Below, one piece after another: positions 5,463 through 5,724 of a DNA stretch of 5,724 nucleotides. How positions within the stretch are numbered: the first letter of the stretch is position 1; every line of letters starts with the position of its first letter. The DNA lies in assembly GCA_023397045.1 (NCBI GenBank), contig JAEWUR010000645.1, forward strand, positions 1-5,724, read 5' to 3'. The position numbers and the translations under genes were made by a program. Below the pieces are notes generated by a model that saw nothing but the letters and a program-made list of their open reading frames with translations, was not told the DNA's origin and searched no databases. The stretch is from Planctomycetota bacterium (GTDB taxonomy: Bacteria; Planctomycetota; Planctomycetia; Pirellulales; Thermoguttaceae).

Positions 5463-5724
5463 TCAACAACCCGCCCAACGATTCGTGACAGACGATTTCA
5501 TTCAGATCGAAATCTTCGATCGGCGCCGGTGTTGGAAGGGCGGACATGATGGGAATATTACCAAGTCCCCTGTGAGGCCGTTCGTAGTGGTAGTGATGTA
5601 GCCACGTTTTGAGAATATACCGCAAATGTTCTTCACCGAAAACAATGAAGTGGTTGAGACACTCGGATTTAACTCTGGAAACGCAGCTTTCAGCGTAGGA
5701 ATTCAAATCCGGAGCCCGCGCAGG
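5437..5724 (-). CDS. DDE transposase (integrase-core type), C-terminal part, cut by window edge
   Basis: The last 95 residues of a transposase are visible; the frame is open through the right edge (first visible residues PARAPDLNSYAES), so the start and most of the catalytic core lie outside. The motif LNSYAESCVSRVKSECL carries the third acidic residue of the DDE triad (visible E12, codon 5689-5691) with Lys seven residues later (K19), as in the D,D,E(K/R) transposase and retroviral-integrase superfamily. HYHYERPHRGLGN matches the conserved integrase-core C-terminal segment, and the protein ends LKHYERRAA. It would catalyse cut or copy movement of an insertion sequence. The visible part shows no frameshift. 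Assignment to IS3-like or another IS family needs the missing half and terminal repeats, which I could not find. Its convergent placement marks the edge of the sugar operon and suggests mobile DNA has landed next to it. Confidence 0.88.
   Translation of the reverse strand, partial: PARAPDLNSYAESCVSRVKSECLNHFIVFGEEHLRYILKTWLHHYHYERPHRGLGNIPIMSALPTPAPIEDFDLNEIVCHESLGGLLKHYERRAA

Noticed and set aside
5301..5549. 82-codon Arg-rich plus-strand frame
   Set aside because: The second half is antisense to the transposase and the Arg-rich composition suggests a non-coding frame; no motif or good ribosome binding site is seen.
1..5724. tRNA, rRNA, CRISPR arrays, phage or defence genes
   Set aside because: No repeat-spacer pattern, cloverleaf, rRNA-like segment or related protein motif was recognised on either strand.

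Overview
The window is a GC-moderate to GC-rich bacterial segment. It holds a tightly packed plus-strand run of six carbohydrate-catabolism genes (about 2 to 5187), followed by a convergent, cut-off transposase on the minus strand (5437 to the right edge). Gene style suggests a Planctomycetota bacterium: an archaeal-type cupin sugar isomerase, a divergent shikimate-dehydrogenase-like protein in a sugar cluster, and a DDE transposase of a type I associate with that phylum. This assignment is an impression from protein style, not a measured result.

Layout: (1) 2-1117, the C-terminal three quarters of an FGGY carbohydrate kinase, entering from the left edge; (2) 1131-2108, a shikimate-dehydrogenase-fold oxidoreductase with an altered substrate site; (3) 2125-2691, a cupin-type phosphoglucose isomerase family protein with all four metal ligands; (4) 2688-3629, a D-isomer-specific 2-hydroxyacid dehydrogenase; (5) about 3635-4285, a KDPG/KHG aldolase (Eda); (6) about 4336-5187, a UlaG-like metallo-beta-lactamase-fold hydrolase, probably a lactonase. 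Gaps are 13 nt, 16 nt, a 4-nt ATGA overlap, an overlap or 5-nt gap, and 50 nt or a 13-nt overlap, so this looks like one transcription unit whose promoter lies left of the window. A 249-bp convergent intergenic region (5188-5436) holds a weak terminator-like hairpin and another inverted repeat. A third inverted repeat overlaps the transposase stop codon.

How they may work together (inference): the set contains the logic of an Entner-Doudoroff-like route for an unidentified sugar, sugar acid or cyclitol. It has phosphorylation (kinase), aldose/ketose interconversion (cupin isomerase), one or two NAD(P)-linked redox steps, hydrolysis of a lactone or ring (UlaG-like), and retro-aldol cleavage of a 2-keto-3-deoxy acid to pyruvate plus an aldehyde (Eda). 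A dehydratase, a transporter and a regulator are not in view and would be expected outside. No single described pathway known to me uses exactly this combination, which makes the cluster the main item of interest. Its substrate cannot be read from sequence alone.
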